Assembly: GCA_947461325.1 (NCBI GenBank)
Contig: CANHLD010000033.1
Span: forward strand, 1 to 13,045
Length of the DNA stretch: 13,045 nt
Origin: Comamonadaceae bacterium
GTDB lineage: Bacteria > Pseudomonadota > Gammaproteobacteria > Burkholderiales > Burkholderiaceae_C
Direction of reading: 5' to 3'
Both the position numbers and the translations under genes were made by a program. Of the stretch, positions 1-6,163 are shown in pieces (position 1 is the first letter of the stretch; each line of letters opens with the position of its first letter). The notes beneath the pieces were generated by a model. That model saw nothing but the letters and a program-made list of their open reading frames with translations. It did no database searches and was not told the origin of the DNA.

Positions 1-352
1 ATAAATAAATACCAGCCATCACGCCAATGGGTGTGCTGATCAACGTGCAAGAACCAACAATCATCATACTTCCAAGAATAGCGTTGGAGAGTCCGCCTCC
101 ATCGCTTTCAGGTCCCGGTGTCTTCTTGATGAATAAATCTAAGCTCAATACAGAAAAACCTTTATAAAAAAGCAAAGCCAATATCCACAGCAAAAAAGCC
201 AGTCCAACGGTCATCGCAAAAGTTGAAAGCAATAATCCGAAAAGGTTTTGCCTTTTACGTTTTTCATATATCCCGGTATTGAAAGTGGCTTGTGGGGTCA
301 TGGTTGCAGGACTTGGTGCTGAATTGAATGTGTGTGATGAAGAATCAATCAT
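1..352 (-). CDS. pstA: PstA, phosphate ABC transporter permease (N-terminal part, cut by window edge)
   Basis: This is the second inner-membrane permease of the high-affinity phosphate ABC transporter PstSCAB. About 117 N-terminal residues are visible and the rest lies beyond base 1. I chose the ATG at 352, which begins MIDSSS and lies 9 bases after the pstC stop. A second in-frame ATG at 301, giving MTPQATFNTG, is also possible because the first 16 residues are polar and look unconserved. The visible protein has a basic cytoplasmic stretch (YEKRKRQN), a first membrane helix (FGLLLSTFAMTVGLAFLLW) and a periplasmic loop with the sequence KKTPGPESDGGGLSNAI, which resembles PstA proteins. The beginning of the conserved transport domain follows (GSMMIVGSCTLISTPIGVMAGIYL). 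It sits directly after pstC in the usual pstS-pstC-pstA order. pstB and phoU would be expected next but are not in the window. Confidence 0.93.
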   Translation of the reverse strand, partial: MIDSSSHTFNSAPSPATMTPQATFNTGIYEKRKRQNLFGLLLSTFAMTVGLAFLLWILALLFYKGFSVLSLDLFIKKTPGPESDGGGLSNAILGSMMIVGSCTLISTPIGVMAGIYL

Positions 353-361
353 GGGTAGATC

Positions 362-1339
362 TCATGTTTTCAAGCCCTTTTTAGCCTCAGCTCGAATGAG
401 CAGCCACTTGGCCAATGACAGAACAATCAAAGTAATGACGAACAAGGCAAGTCCTAATGCAAATAAGGAAGAGTAATGCAAGCCGGGCTCTGCCTCCCCG
501 AATTCATTGGCAAGCGTGGAGGCAATTGAATTTCCTGGCGAGAACAACGATGCAGATAATTTGTGTGCATTACCAATCACAAAGGTCACAGCCATGGTTT
601 CTCCAAGTGCGCGCCCTAATCCCAACATGATTCCGCCAATCACTCCAGTTTTTGTGTAAGGCAAAACTATTTGCGTGACCACTTCCCAAGTTGTGCATCC
701 AAGTCCGTAGGCTGATTCCTTGAGCACTGGTGGAACTATTTCAAATACATCGCGCATAACAGACGCAATGAAAGGCAGAATCATCATTGAAAGAATCAAA
801 CCAGCCGCCAATATTCCGATGCCGTTGAAAGCACCTTTGAAAAATATGGATAGAAACGGTATTTGTCCAAGCGTTGAAGCCAGAAAAGGTTGCCCGTACT
901 CAGCAAATAAGGGGGCAAAAACAAATAATCCGAACATGCCGTAAATGATGGAAGGAACAGCCGCAAGCAGTTCGACCGCTGTTCCAAGGGGTCGCCGCAA
1001 ATTCATCGGGCAAATCTCTGTCAAGAAAACGGCGATGCCAAACGCAAGTGGAACAGCAATCACAATGGCGATAAGAGCGGTAGTCAGCGTTCCAAAAATA
1101 GCAATCAATCCACCAAATTCAGAATTGATAATGTCCCATTCAATGGTGTAGAAAAAAGGAAAACCGAAGGCTTCAAGTGCGGGGTAGGCGCTGATCACCA
1201 ACGAAGTAATAATCCCAAGTAAAGCAAGCAATGTAGTGCCAGCAAAAAACAGCGTCATATGCTCAAATGCAAAATCTTGCATACGCATCAACTGCAATTT
1301 ACGGTTACTAGCCAGATTCTTTACGTCGGAATTGTTCAT
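362..1339 (-). CDS. pstC: PstC, phosphate ABC transporter permease
   Basis: This is an inner-membrane permease of the PstSCAB phosphate importer and pairs with PstA to form the channel. It has 325 residues, close to the family norm. A polar N-terminus precedes a first membrane helix at about residues 29-50 (TLFFAGTTLLALLGIITSLVI). Several more helices follow, including the region ELLAAVPSIIYGMFGLFVF. The cytoplasmic coupling loop is ESAYGLGCTTWEVVTQIVLP, and it is followed by GRALGETMAVTFVIGN. The Arg and Glu of RALGE correspond, from memory, to the charged membrane residues needed for transport by E. coli PstC. A weak GGATAA lies about 9 bases before the ATG. It is 86 bases downstream of pstS, and that gap holds a strong hairpin that may lower pstC expression relative to pstS. 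Confidence 0.96.
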   Translation of the reverse strand: MNNSDVKNLASNRKLQLMRMQDFAFEHMTLFFAGTTLLALLGIITSLVISAYPALEAFGFPFFYTIEWDIINSEFGGLIAIFGTLTTALIAIVIAVPLAFGIAVFLTEICPMNLRRPLGTAVELLAAVPSIIYGMFGLFVFAPLFAEYGQPFLASTLGQIPFLSIFFKGAFNGIGILAAGLILSMMILPFIASVMRDVFEIVPPVLKESAYGLGCTTWEVVTQIVLPYTKTGVIGGIMLGLGRALGETMAVTFVIGNAHKLSASLFSPGNSIASTLANEFGEAEPGLHYSSLFALGLALFVITLIVLSLAKWLLIRAEAKKGLKT

Positions 1340-1368
1340 TGTGAATATTTATCCAAATATCTAAAAGC

Positions 1369-1400
1369 TTCAACCGAAGACTTTGGGGTCTTCGGTTGAA
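1369..1400 (-). terminator. Perfect 13-bp hairpin between pstS and pstC (partial terminator or mRNA stabiliser)
   Basis: TTCAACCGAAGAC (1369-1381) and GTCTTCGGTTGAA (1388-1400) are exact reverse complements around a 6-base loop. The hairpin starts 25 bases after the pstS stop. On the minus strand it is followed by GCTTTTAG, a short and interrupted T run, so full termination is unlikely. An intercistronic hairpin after the gene for a binding protein often keeps that message more abundant than the permease message. That role here is inference. Confidence 0.6.
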
Positions 1401-1425
1401 CAGTTAAGCCAATAAGATTGAATTG

Positions 1426-2448
1426 TTATTTAATTTCGATCTTATTCCACACGTTTTTGCGAATGAAATCAGTGGTTGAATCTGGCAGAGGAACATAATC
1501 CAGATCTAGTGCCATCTTCTTGCCGTCTTTGAAAGCGAAGTCAAAAAACTTGATTACATCTGCAGAAGCAGCCTTGTTAGTCGGCTGTTTGTACATAAGA
1601 ATAAAAGTGGCAGTAGTAATTGGCCAAGACTTTGCACCTGATGCATCTGTCAAAGATGCAGCCATTGCAGGGAATTTCGACCAATCAGTGCCTGCAGCTG
1701 CAGCAGCAAATGTCAAATCGTCTGGCTCAACGATATTGCCATCTTTATTTTTCAAATTGATGTGTGAGAGTTTATTTTTCTTAGCATATGCGTATTCCAC
1801 ATAGCCAATCGAATTTTTGACTCGACTTACGTTGGCAGCAACACCCTCGTTACCTTTGCCGCCCACAGAAGTGGCAGCAGGCCACTTAACAGCAGCACCG
1901 AAACCCACTTTGTCTTTCCACTCAGGGCTGACCTTGGATAAGTATTCTGTGAATGTGTAAGTAGTGCCAGATCCGTCAGCGCGGTGAATAACGGTGATGT
2001 ACTCTTCAGGCAACTTGACACCAGGGTTCATCTCCTTGATCTGTTTGTCATTCCAAGTGGTGATTGAACCCATGAATATTTTTGCAAGCAAATCGCCCGT
2101 CAATTTGATGTCGCCTGGGTTGACACCGCTCAGGTTTGCGACTGCTACCACGCCGCCAATGACAGCTGGGAATTGAACCAATCCTTCTTTTTCAACTTCA
2201 TCTGCCTTTAAAGGGGCATCTGTCGCTCCAAAATCCACCGTTTTGGCTTTGATTTGTTTAATGCCGCCTGAAGAACCAATGGATTGGTAATTCACGCCTA
2301 CACCTGATTTGTCTTTGAACGCTTCCGCCCACTTGCTATAGACGGGAAATGGAAATGTTGCACCTGCACCAGTGATATCTGAAGCGAACGCACTTACTGA
2401 TATGACTGTCGTAACAACTGCTGATACCAAGTTTTTTGAAAAATTCAC
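1426..2448 (-). CDS. pstS: PstS, periplasmic phosphate-binding protein
   Basis: This is the periplasmic receptor that captures inorganic phosphate and delivers it to PstCA. I place the start at the GTG at 2448, giving 340 residues, because AAGGAG lies 5 bases upstream and the protein then opens with a normal signal peptide (MNFSKNLVSA, hydrophobic core, SAFA, predicted cut before SDITGAG). Longer forms starting at ATG codons further upstream would add a non-signal-like N-terminus and are less likely. Phosphate-binding motifs are visible: GAGATFPFPVYSKW at the mature N-terminus, YQSIGSSGG, DFGATDAP, and HRADGSGTTYTFTEYL. The C-terminal part (FILMYKQPTNKAASADVIKFFDFAF) also matches the family. 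A Pho-box-like site lies upstream, so induction by phosphate starvation through PhoB is likely. Confidence 0.96.
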   Translation of the reverse strand: MNFSKNLVSAVVTTVISVSAFASDITGAGATFPFPVYSKWAEAFKDKSGVGVNYQSIGSSGGIKQIKAKTVDFGATDAPLKADEVEKEGLVQFPAVIGGVVAVANLSGVNPGDIKLTGDLLAKIFMGSITTWNDKQIKEMNPGVKLPEEYITVIHRADGSGTTYTFTEYLSKVSPEWKDKVGFGAAVKWPAATSVGGKGNEGVAANVSRVKNSIGYVEYAYAKKNKLSHINLKNKDGNIVEPDDLTFAAAAAGTDWSKFPAMAASLTDASGAKSWPITTATFILMYKQPTNKAASADVIKFFDFAFKDGKKMALDLDYVPLPDSTTDFIRKNVWNKIEIK

Positions 2449-2453
2449 GGCCA

Positions 2454-2459
2454 CTCCTT
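2454..2459 (-). promoter_or_regulatory. Ribosome binding site deciding the pstS GTG start
   Basis: The minus strand reads AAGGAG, then TGGCC, then GTG. This is a strong Shine-Dalgarno sequence at good spacing, and it selects the GTG at 2448 over the upstream ATG codons in the same frame. The GTG just upstream in the same frame overlaps the Shine-Dalgarno itself and is excluded for that reason. Confidence 0.75.
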
Positions 2460-2491
2460 GAAGAAAAAAATCATTTGAAACCATATCTCTA

Positions 2492-2514
2492 ATTAGCCAA
2501 TGTAGTTGGCTAAT
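2492..2514 (-). other. 9-bp inverted repeat just downstream of the putative Pho box
   Basis: ATTAGCCAA (2492-2500) and TTGGCTAAT (2506-2514) are exact reverse complements around TGTAG. The right arm touches the Pho-box-like site. On the minus strand the loop reads CTACA, and TACATT there could serve as a -10 about 9 bases past the Pho box. The repeat could be a second regulator site, a promoter element, or a hairpin in the pstS 5' leader. The sequence alone does not decide between these. Confidence 0.45.
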
Positions 2515-2532
2515 GTGACAGTTTCGTGTCCT
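2514..2532 (-). promoter_or_regulatory. Putative PhoB-binding site (Pho box) upstream of pstS
   Basis: The minus strand reads AGGACACGAAACTGTCACA. The E. coli Pho box is two CTGTCAT-like 7-mers separated by 4 bases. Here the second half, CTGTCAC, matches nearly perfectly. The first half, AGGACAC, matches 4 of 7 when CTGTCAC is used as reference, and the spacer is GAAA. The site lies about 65 bases upstream of the pstS start, where PhoB activation would be expected. The weak first half keeps confidence moderate. Confidence 0.55.
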
Positions 2533-2582
2533 GCACCAGAGATTAAATTGGAGTTTTAAAGGTAAGATAGCTGAATAAACCC

Positions 2583-2610
2583 TAAATAAATACATAAAAT
2601 GTATTATTTA
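2583..2610. other. AT-rich imperfect palindrome in the pstS/ppx divergent region
   Basis: TAAATAAATACAT (2583-2595) pairs with ATGTATTATTTA (2599-2610) around AAA, giving 12 pairs with one bulged base. TATAAA at 2609-2614 could be a -10 for ppx, with start codon at 2658, but no good -35 is visible at standard spacing. The rest of the 209-base gap holds the Pho-box-like site, a leader hairpin and nothing else recognised. Confidence 0.35.
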
Positions 2611-2657
2611 TAAATGACTCATTCCTTTGTGGCAACTTACCCCGATCCCATCGCACA

Positions 2658-4160
2658 ATGAAAAATGGCACCCTACTGGCAGCTATAGACCTTGGATCAA
2701 ACAGTTTCAGGTTGGAAATATGTCGCTTCAACAATGGACTGTTTCAACGCTACGAATATTTGAAAGAAGCGGTTCGCCAAGGCAGTGGGCTTGATCAAGA
2801 CAGGAATTTAAGCGACTCATCCATGGAAAGAGGATGGGAATGCTTGGCAAGGTTTGCCGAGCGACTGTCAGAATTTGAACCATCGCAAGTCAGAGCGGTT
2901 GCCACGCAAACGCTGAGAGAGGCGCGTAACGCAAATATATTTTTAGAAAAAGCAAATCGTATATTGGGTTTTCCCATCGAGGTTGTCTCTGGAAGAGAAG
3001 AGGCCCGCTTGATTTACCAAGGGGTAGCCCATTTACTTCCGACTTCAAACAAACGACGACTGGTCATAGATATAGGCGGCAGATCTACAGAATTCATCAT
3101 CGGAAAAAACAAAGAGGCATTACAACTCGAGTCATACCGCATAGGCAGTGTGGCATCCAGCATGAAGTACTTTTCTAGCGGCGAGCTATCTGCTGCTGCT
3201 TTTCATCGAGCTGAGATTGCAGCTAAAGCTGTTCTTGATGAAGCACTGCCTATTTTTGGAAAAGATGCTTGGGATGAAGCTTACGGATCCTCCGGCACAG
3301 TTAGCGCTGTATCAGAAGCGCTGGCGCAGGCTGGTTGGCCATCTGACAAAATCACCAAGGAAGGCATAGCTTGGTTAAAGGCAGAGTTAATTCGCGTCGG
3401 GCATGTGGATAAATTGCGTTTAGAGGGCATCAGGGAAGACCGCAAAGCCGTCATAGGAGGCGGGCTGAGTGTTTTAAATGCCCTCCTTGAGTTATTTGGC
3501 ATTGATGAACTGTTGGTCACACCTGGCGCTTTAAGGCATGGCGTTCTGTACGATTTGATAGACCGTGAGGATGAAAATAAAGATATCCGCGCGCTGACCA
3601 TCACCGCCTTGCGCAAGACTTTTCAAGCAGATGCCGGGCAAGCACAACGGGTAAGCAAACTTGCCACTGAATTTTTGCGTTCTCTACAAACTTATCCCGA
3701 AGACTCTTCTGAATGGATCAGATTGAAGAAGAAGTTAGAGTGGGCGGCGCAACTGCATGAAATTGGTAATTTGATTTCTCATACAGACGCACATAAACAT
3801 GGTGCTTACATCATTGAAAATACCGATACGCCTGGTTTTGCCAAAAATGAATTACACAGATTAAGTTTGTTGGTGCTTGGCCATAAAGGCAAGCTTAGAA
3901 AACTGGATGTAGATTTTGAAGACGAGCACTTGGTCTATCAATTACTGAGCTTGCGCTTAGCAGTTATTTTGTGCCACGCCAGAAGAGATCCGGAAAGTGC
4001 ATCTATCAACCTTGAAAAATCTAAAGATTTGCCTAGATGCTTTGATCTAAAGATAGAACCGCTGTGGTCTCAGCGGTTCCCCCAATCCACACATTTGCTT
4101 CAACAGGAAGTTTTATCCTGGCAGAAAACAAGTTGGAAATTACATCTGCTGTCTGTTTAA
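2658..4160 (+). CDS. ppx: Ppx/GppA family exopolyphosphatase
   Basis: This enzyme removes phosphate from the ends of inorganic polyphosphate chains; relatives also hydrolyse pppGpp. The 500 residues match the long, two-part form of the family. The N-terminal half is an actin-like ATPase fold with phosphate loop AIDLGSNSFRL (residues 9-19). The SGREEARLIYQGVAH segment (111-125) contains the expected catalytic Glu, and RLVIDIGGRSTEFIIG (134-149) and YGSSGTVSAVSEAL follow. The C-terminal half is HD-like (QLHEIGNLISHTDAHKHGAYII). It is divergent from pstS, and many relatives of this bacterium also carry ppx near pst or pho genes. No strong Shine-Dalgarno precedes the ATG. Its stop shares four bases with the stop of the convergent binding-protein gene. 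GppA cannot be excluded, but the phosphate-gene context favours Ppx. Confidence 0.9.
   Translation: MKNGTLLAAIDLGSNSFRLEICRFNNGLFQRYEYLKEAVRQGSGLDQDRNLSDSSMERGWECLARFAERLSEFEPSQVRAVATQTLREARNANIFLEKANRILGFPIEVVSGREEARLIYQGVAHLLPTSNKRRLVIDIGGRSTEFIIGKNKEALQLESYRIGSVASSMKYFSSGELSAAAFHRAEIAAKAVLDEALPIFGKDAWDEAYGSSGTVSAVSEALAQAGWPSDKITKEGIAWLKAELIRVGHVDKLRLEGIREDRKAVIGGGLSVLNALLELFGIDELLVTPGALRHGVLYDLIDREDENKDIRALTITALRKTFQADAGQAQRVSKLATEFLRSLQTYPEDSSEWIRLKKKLEWAAQLHEIGNLISHTDAHKHGAYIIENTDTPGFAKNELHRLSLLVLGHKGKLRKLDVDFEDEHLVYQLLSLRLAVILCHARRDPESASINLEKSKDLPRCFDLKIEPLWSQRFPQSTHLLQQEVLSWQKTSWKLHLLSV
4056..4079 (-). terminator. Inverted repeat inside ppx, possible terminator of the convergent binding-protein gene
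   Basis: GAACCGCTG (4056-4064) and CAGCGGTTC (4071-4079) form a perfect 9-bp stem with a 6-base loop. It lies 78-101 bases past the stop of the minus-strand gene ending at 4157. On that strand it is followed by TATCTTTAG, a moderate T-rich tail; on the plus strand it is followed by CCCCCAATCC, which has none. This orientation bias suggests that it ends minus-strand transcription from within ppx. It is also ppx coding sequence, so chance is possible. Confidence 0.4.
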
Positions 4161-5290
4161 CGAACCACAGCAATTGATATTTTATTGCCCGCTTTGAATG
4201 AGTGCAATGTCAAAGACCCATTTTTGATATCGCCTTTTTCATCGAATCCTATGGCGCCGGTCACACCCTTGAAACCTGAGGTCTTTGCAAGCACAGGCAA
4301 GTACTTTGCAGGATCTGAGGAATTGGCTTTGACCATAGCCTCAACCATGACATTCACAGCATCGTATACATAGGGTGCATAGATTTGAACATCCGTATTG
4401 AAACGCTTTTTGAACTTCGCGTTGAAATCAGCCAGAATTTTTTCCTGCGGCCCTTCCACACCACCAGCTTCAGCACAATAGACTTGGTTGTCTGCAATCG
4501 TGCCCCCAGATAACTTCACCAGTTCGCCTGTACAAATACCATCACCCCCCATGAATTTGGCATTCAAGCCAAGTGCTTTGGCTTGCTTGATCATGGGTCC
4601 TGCCACAGCATCCATGCCGCCGAAGAAAATCACATCAGGCTTTTTGCCTTTGATGGTGGTCAAAATAGATGTGAAGTCAGTGGCTTTGTCAGTTGTAAAT
4701 TCACGTCCAACAATGGTGGCGCCTGCGGCTTTGGCAGCCTTTTCAAATTCGTCAGCCACGCCTTGACCATAGGCGGTTCTGTCGTCAATGACAGCGATAT
4801 TTTTAGCACTCAATTTCTGGACCGCATAACGGCCAAGGGTTCCACCTAAATGAACGTCATCAGCAACCACTCGGAAAGTGGTTTTGTAGCCTTGACGAGT
4901 GAATTTGGGGTTGGTAGAAGACGGGGAAATTTGAGGAATGCCTGCGTCACTGTAAATTTTGGAGGCAGGAATGGAAGTGCCTGAATTCAAGTGACCCACC
5001 ACGCCATTGACTTTTTGGTCAACCAATTTTTGGGCTGCAGCAGTGCCTTGCTTAGGGTCCGCAGCATCATCTTCTGCCAATAATTCAAATTTGACTTTTT
5101 TACCGCCAATAGTGATACCTTTGGCATTGAGTTCCTCAATGGCAAGACGCGCACCATACTCGTTGTCTTTGCCTAAGTGAGCGATCGGTCCGCTCAGGGG
5201 TGCAACGTGTCCAATTTTGACAATGTCTTGTGCAAAAACATTCCCTGTAAAGCATGCTGCAAGCGCAATCAGTGTGAATTGATTTTTCAA
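4157..5290 (-). CDS. Periplasmic branched-chain amino acid (Leu/Ile/Val-type) ABC transporter substrate-binding protein
   Basis: This is a type I periplasmic binding protein of the LivJ/LivK (HAAT) family, which captures amino acids or related compounds for an ABC importer. I place the start at the TTG at 5290 (377 residues), because AAGGGG lies 6 bases upstream and the protein then begins with a signal peptide (MKNQFTLIAL..., predicted cut after VFA, before QDIVKIG). A longer GTG start at 5332 would add FIFILNHFLKGII, which is unlikely. LAAC at residues 10-13 also resembles a lipobox, so lipoprotein processing is not excluded. Family motifs include KIGHVAPLSGPIAHLGKDNEYGARLAIEELN, GVVGHLNSGTSIPASKIYSDAGIPQISPSSTNP and VIFFGGMDAVAGPMIKQA. 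No permease or ATPase genes are adjacent, so it is a lone receptor here. The substrate cannot be assigned. Confidence 0.92.
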   Translation of the reverse strand: MKNQFTLIALAACFTGNVFAQDIVKIGHVAPLSGPIAHLGKDNEYGARLAIEELNAKGITIGGKKVKFELLAEDDAADPKQGTAAAQKLVDQKVNGVVGHLNSGTSIPASKIYSDAGIPQISPSSTNPKFTRQGYKTTFRVVADDVHLGGTLGRYAVQKLSAKNIAVIDDRTAYGQGVADEFEKAAKAAGATIVGREFTTDKATDFTSILTTIKGKKPDVIFFGGMDAVAGPMIKQAKALGLNAKFMGGDGICTGELVKLSGGTIADNQVYCAEAGGVEGPQEKILADFNAKFKKRFNTDVQIYAPYVYDAVNVMVEAMVKANSSDPAKYLPVLAKTSGFKGVTGAIGFDEKGDIKNGSLTLHSFKAGNKISIAVVR

Positions 5291-5296
5291 AATAAT

Positions 5297-5302
5297 CCCC
5301 TT
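5297..5302 (-). promoter_or_regulatory. Ribosome binding site deciding a TTG start
   Basis: The minus strand reads AAGGGG, then ATTATT, then TTG. It is the only good Shine-Dalgarno near the start of the binding-protein gene, and it sits right before the residue where the signal peptide begins. It therefore supports the TTG at 5290 rather than the in-frame GTG at 5332. Confidence 0.6.
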
Positions 5303-5378
5303 GAGAAAATGGTTGAGTATGAAAATAAACACTCTGAATGTTACTAAAAAAACGATTGAAAAGAAAACTAAAGAAAAT

Positions 5379-5407
5379 ACTATATTGAAAATAAGTGCAT
5401 TATTAAA
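5379..5407 (-). promoter_or_regulatory. Possible sigma-70 promoter of the binding-protein gene
   Basis: On the minus strand TATAGT (5384-5379) is a good -10, with TTTAAT (5407-5402) 17 bases upstream as a weak -35. Transcription would start near 5372 and give a leader of about 80 bases. The whole gap 5291-5432 is very AT-rich, so -10-like words arise easily by chance. Confidence 0.35.
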
Positions 5408-5411
5408 TGCA
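5396..5411. other. Short palindrome in the 5291-5432 gap
   Basis: TGCATT and AATGCA flank ATTA, giving a 6-bp stem with a 4-base loop. It overlaps the possible -35 of the downstream gene and lies about 22 bases after the stop of the small gene ending at 5433. It could be an operator or a weak terminator for the pepA operon. On the minus strand TTATTTTC follows shortly after it. Confidence 0.3.
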
Positions 5412-5432
5412 TTTCAAACCACTGATCAGAAA

Positions 5433-5699
5433 TTATTTTTCAGGTTTTAGGGTGTGCTCATTCAGCACTTGCTCAACCGCATCTCGAACAAGTTCGGGCA
5501 TCAACTCGGCAATTCGATTTTGCACTCTCTCGATGACTTCGTCTGCCAAAGCGTCTTGGATCGGATAACCGGCCATCAAGGCATCATTTACCAACGGCAT
5601 GGGGTTCCAAGGCAAAACTGCCGGGCGCAGTGAGTCATTGATCTTGACCACATCATTCAATTGCGGTATCTGAGAATGTGACGGTACAGGCTTAGTCAT
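5433..5699 (-). CDS. Small protein of unknown function coupled to holC
   Basis: I do not recognise this 88-residue protein. It has no signal peptide or membrane helix. The N-terminal half is rich in proline and polar residues (MTKPVPSHSQIPQLNDVV, RPAVLPWNPMPLVND). The C-terminal half (about residues 45-80, DALADEVIERVQNRIAELMP then ELVRDAVEQVLNEH) looks like one or two charged amphipathic helices. Its ATG overlaps the holC stop in an ATGA junction, which argues that it is a real, translationally coupled gene. In enterobacteria valS follows holC at this place. Burkholderiales often have a short hypothetical gene here, as I recall. A helix-pairing or regulatory role is possible, but nothing in the sequence shows one. 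Confidence 0.75.
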   Translation of the reverse strand: MTKPVPSHSQIPQLNDVVKINDSLRPAVLPWNPMPLVNDALMAGYPIQDALADEVIERVQNRIAELMPELVRDAVEQVLNEHTLKPEK

Positions 5700-6136
5700 G
5701 AAGCGACAGATGCCAAATCATGCCTCTGAAGTGAATACCCTCTGTCAGCGTAATGCTTCCAGCGCTTTCTGGCTAGATTTTTGTCCTCAGGGTCTAAGGA
5801 AACAACTTCAATAATGCGTTCAAAAGACTCGAACCCCTTGACCAAGCTTTGCCCCAAATTCAACAAAACATGGTGATGCGCCATGTTGTCCGGCAACTCT
5901 GAGCCAGTAACAAACACGACTGGTGTGTAAACCAACTGGTCTTGGTGAGCGTCATGCATGCAATGAGGTACGAAAGCTTGCGCACTGAATGTCCATAAGG
6001 CGGTATCCAGCGAGTGCAATTGTTGCTCCTCACCAGCGACCACCACACGCGCAGAATTTGCAAAGGCTTTCCTCAACAAGCGACACGCATATTCAAGTTT
6101 GTCAGATGCATTGAAATGAAAGGCAATCTCTGTCAT
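5696..6136 (-). CDS. holC: DNA polymerase III subunit chi
   Basis: Chi is a clamp-loader accessory subunit that binds psi (HolD) and the C-terminal tail of single-strand binding protein, linking the replicase to lagging-strand DNA. The 146 residues are about the length of E. coli chi. Recognisable segments are MTEIAFHFNASDKLEYACRL at the N-terminus, LDTALWTFSAQAFVPH in the middle, and the C-terminal block ARKRWKHYADRGYSLQRHD. It lies 27 bases after pepA and overlaps the next small gene by 4 bases, so it is probably expressed from the pepA promoter. The region before the ATG (CAAATTCAAAACC) has no good Shine-Dalgarno, which fits translation dependent on the upstream gene or a low protein level. 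Confidence 0.93.
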   Translation of the reverse strand: MTEIAFHFNASDKLEYACRLLRKAFANSARVVVAGEEQQLHSLDTALWTFSAQAFVPHCMHDAHQDQLVYTPVVFVTGSELPDNMAHHHVLLNLGQSLVKGFESFERIIEVVSLDPEDKNLARKRWKHYADRGYSLQRHDLASVAS

Positions 6137-6163
6137 GGTTTTGAATTTGTCAGAACCAGTTTT

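Noticed and set aside
363..365. An ATG overlapping the pstC stop as the pstA start
   Set aside because: This frame meets a stop after six codons; the productive pstA frame starts at 352 or 301.
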